A stretch of DNA of 38,720 nucleotides from Acetivibrio mesophilus. Its GTDB lineage: Bacteria > Bacillota > Clostridia > Acetivibrionales > Acetivibrionaceae. The notes under the pieces were generated by a model. The model was not told where the DNA came from and did not search any database. It worked only from the letters and a program-made list of their open reading frames with translations. The position numbers and the translations under genes were made by a program. The DNA lies in assembly GCF_004102745.1 (NCBI RefSeq), contig NZ_RLII01000030.1, positions 1-38,720 of the forward strand, read 5' to 3'. Of the stretch, positions 37,280 through 38,720 are shown in pieces; the first letter of the stretch is position 1; each line of letters starts with the position of its first letter.

Positions 37280-38551
37280 ATGCTGTTAAAGGTTAGGAAG
37301 TCGAAAACTAATGGCAATATCAGGATTCCAGGTTCGAAGTCCCATACTATAAGGGCTCTCTTTTTCGCAAGTCTTTCTGAGGGAAAATCCGAAATCCTAA
37401 GTCCCTTGATATCGGACGATGCATTGTCTGCTGTAGAGGTTTGCAGAGCTTTAGGGGCTAAAATTGAACAAAGAGATGATAAATATCTTGTCGAAGGGTT
37501 TGGAAGAAATCCCGTTACTCCTGAGGACGTAATAAACGTTGGCAATTCCGGTACCACACTTCGTTTTGGAGTAATGACAGCGGCTTTGGGCGATGGCTGT
37601 TCGGTCTTTACTGGAGATTGGCAGATAAGGCAAAGACCTCTTGGCCCCCTGCTTTACGCTATAAACAACCTTGGTGCACAGGCTTACTCCACCAGAAACA
37701 ATGGAAAGGTGCCTGTGGTAGTAAAGGGGAGACTTAAAGGAGGAAGCACGGAGTTAGACTCAATTACATCCCAATATCTCTCATCAATATTGATTAATTC
37801 CCCCCTTCTTCCGCTGGATACCGAAGTAATTATTACAAGACTTAACGAAATTCCTTATGTGGATATAACTTTGTGGTGGCTTGAAAAGTATGGCATAAAT
37901 TATGAAAATCACGGTTACAAGACCTTTTATATAAAGGGGGGGCAGCATTATAAGCCTCTAAATGTTACCATCCCCGGTGACTTCTCTTCGGCGACATTTT
38001 TTGCTGTTCAAGCTGCAATATCGGGAGAGGAGTTTGTACTGGACAATTTGGACATGACTGATCCTCAGGGAGATAAGATGGTATTTTCGATACTTGAAGA
38101 TATGGGAGCTAAGGTAAAAGTAGAGGGAAAAAGTATCAGGATTAAAGGCTGTGAGCTTATAGGAAGAGAGATAGATATGAATGCAATACCCGATGCATTG
38201 CCGGCTATGGCTGTTGCAGGGTGTTTTGCAAAAGGCCAGACAAGACTTGTAAATGTACCCCAAGCAAGGATTAAGGAAACGGACAGGATTCATGTGATGT
38301 GTGAGCAGTTAAGAAAGATGGGGGCAGATATAAGGGAGCTGGAAGATGGACTGGTCATAGGGGAAAGCAAACTGAAAGGATGCAAATTGGAAGGATACGG
38401 TGACCACCGTATAGTTATGTCTTTAGCTATAGCAGGCTTAAATGCAGAGGGCGAGACTACCATTGATACAGCAGAAGCAGTTAACGTTACTTTCCCTAAT
38501 TTTGTTGGATTTTTATCCCAATCCGGTGCTGATATATCTATTTGCGAATGA
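37280..38551 (+). CDS. aroA: 3-phosphoshikimate 1-carboxyvinyltransferase (EPSP synthase)
   Basis: A 423-residue shikimate-pathway enzyme that joins PEP to shikimate-3-phosphate. Motifs in order: GSKSHTIRALFFASLSEG, VGNSGTTLRFGVMTAALG (a variant of the NAGTAMR/LFLGNAGT loop), RQRPLGPLL, DSITSQYLSSILI, IPGDFSSATFF, RIKETDRIHVMCEQLRKMGA and GYGDHRIVMSLAIAGL. AGAAAGGATAA lies before the ATG. The NSGTT loop differs from the class I NAGTA and is typical of other classes. It is a single gene; 38552-38720 shows nothing recognisable. Confidence 0.95.
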   Translation: MLLKVRKSKTNGNIRIPGSKSHTIRALFFASLSEGKSEILSPLISDDALSAVEVCRALGAKIEQRDDKYLVEGFGRNPVTPEDVINVGNSGTTLRFGVMTAALGDGCSVFTGDWQIRQRPLGPLLYAINNLGAQAYSTRNNGKVPVVVKGRLKGGSTELDSITSQYLSSILINSPLLPLDTEVIITRLNEIPYVDITLWWLEKYGINYENHGYKTFYIKGGQHYKPLNVTIPGDFSSATFFAVQAAISGEEFVLDNLDMTDPQGDKMVFSILEDMGAKVKVEGKSIRIKGCELIGREIDMNAIPDALPAMAVAGCFAKGQTRLVNVPQARIKETDRIHVMCEQLRKMGADIRELEDGLVIGESKLKGCKLEGYGDHRIVMSLAIAGLNAEGETTIDTAEAVNVTFPNFVGFLSQSGADISICE

Positions 38552-38720
38552 ATGGTGCAAAAAAATAGTATTATTTTATGAAGTTTTATATTATAACTTA
38601 AACTTCGCAGATTAATAATCTCTATGCACCTTGAAAATTCAATATTTGGCTTTAAGTAAGTATCATGATTCTTGCTCTTATGCACACAGTAAAAGCCTAC
38701 CCTTAAGTTCCTTTGGAAGT

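Overview
The window looks like a piece of the chromosome of a thermophilic, cellulosome-forming clostridium of the Acetivibrio (Clostridium) thermocellum group. The reasons are an AT-rich sequence with AGGAGG-type ribosome binding sites, sporulation-linked genes (a SpoVB/MurJ-type flippase and YyaC), and above all a complete scaffoldin cluster in the order cipA - olpB - orf2p - olpA. The encoded proteins differ clearly from what I remember of A. thermocellus: the CBM3 follows cohesin 4 rather than cohesin 2, Orf2p has three type II cohesins rather than two, and the cohesin sequences are distinct. I therefore infer a close relative (for example A. straminisolvens) rather than A. thermocellus itself; the species is not proven.

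Layout. 1-150: 3' end of a 5S rRNA with its terminator. 200-710: decayed DNA with a 26-codon ORF, a frameshifted ABC-2 permease remnant and a 5S-like fragment. 847-8333: lipid-linked oligosaccharide flippase, an unknown exported protein, an ABC exporter plus two-component system (four genes in one likely operon), and yyaC. 8544-11905: a small DUF1540 protein, a small coiled-coil protein, two tandem double-hairpin repeats, an acyl-ACP thioesterase (minus strand) and two HAD phosphatases. 11971-15061: a YfbK-type von Willebrand A lipoprotein and a radical-SAM/SPASM-like protein that has lost all three cluster cysteines.

15062-32809 is the cellulosome structural cluster. A 0.9-kb leader with several promoter candidates (one of SigI type) precedes cipA (9 type I cohesins, CBM3, X2, type II dockerin). 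It is followed by olpB (7 type II cohesins, a 10-residue minisatellite linker, SLH anchor), then orf2p (3 type II cohesins, SLH) and olpA (1 type I cohesin, SLH). Together they form the cell-bound cellulosome: enzymes carrying type I dockerins bind CipA, the CipA dockerin binds OlpB/Orf2p, and the SLH modules hold these to the cell wall; OlpA can hold dockerin-bearing enzymes directly at the surface.

32836-34086: on the minus strand, an exported transglutaminase-like protein behind two tandem c-di-GMP-I (GEMM) riboswitches and a consensus promoter. 34248-38551: a two-helix membrane peptide, a small coiled-coil protein with an apparent AUA start, a THUMP-domain rRNA methyltransferase, a receiver protein with a degenerate GGDEF-like domain, and aroA.

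The most notable points are the cysteine-free radical SAM protein next to cipA, the tandem riboswitch leader, the layered cipA promoter region, the scaffoldin architecture with signs of recent repeat homogenisation, and the 31-copy linker minisatellite.
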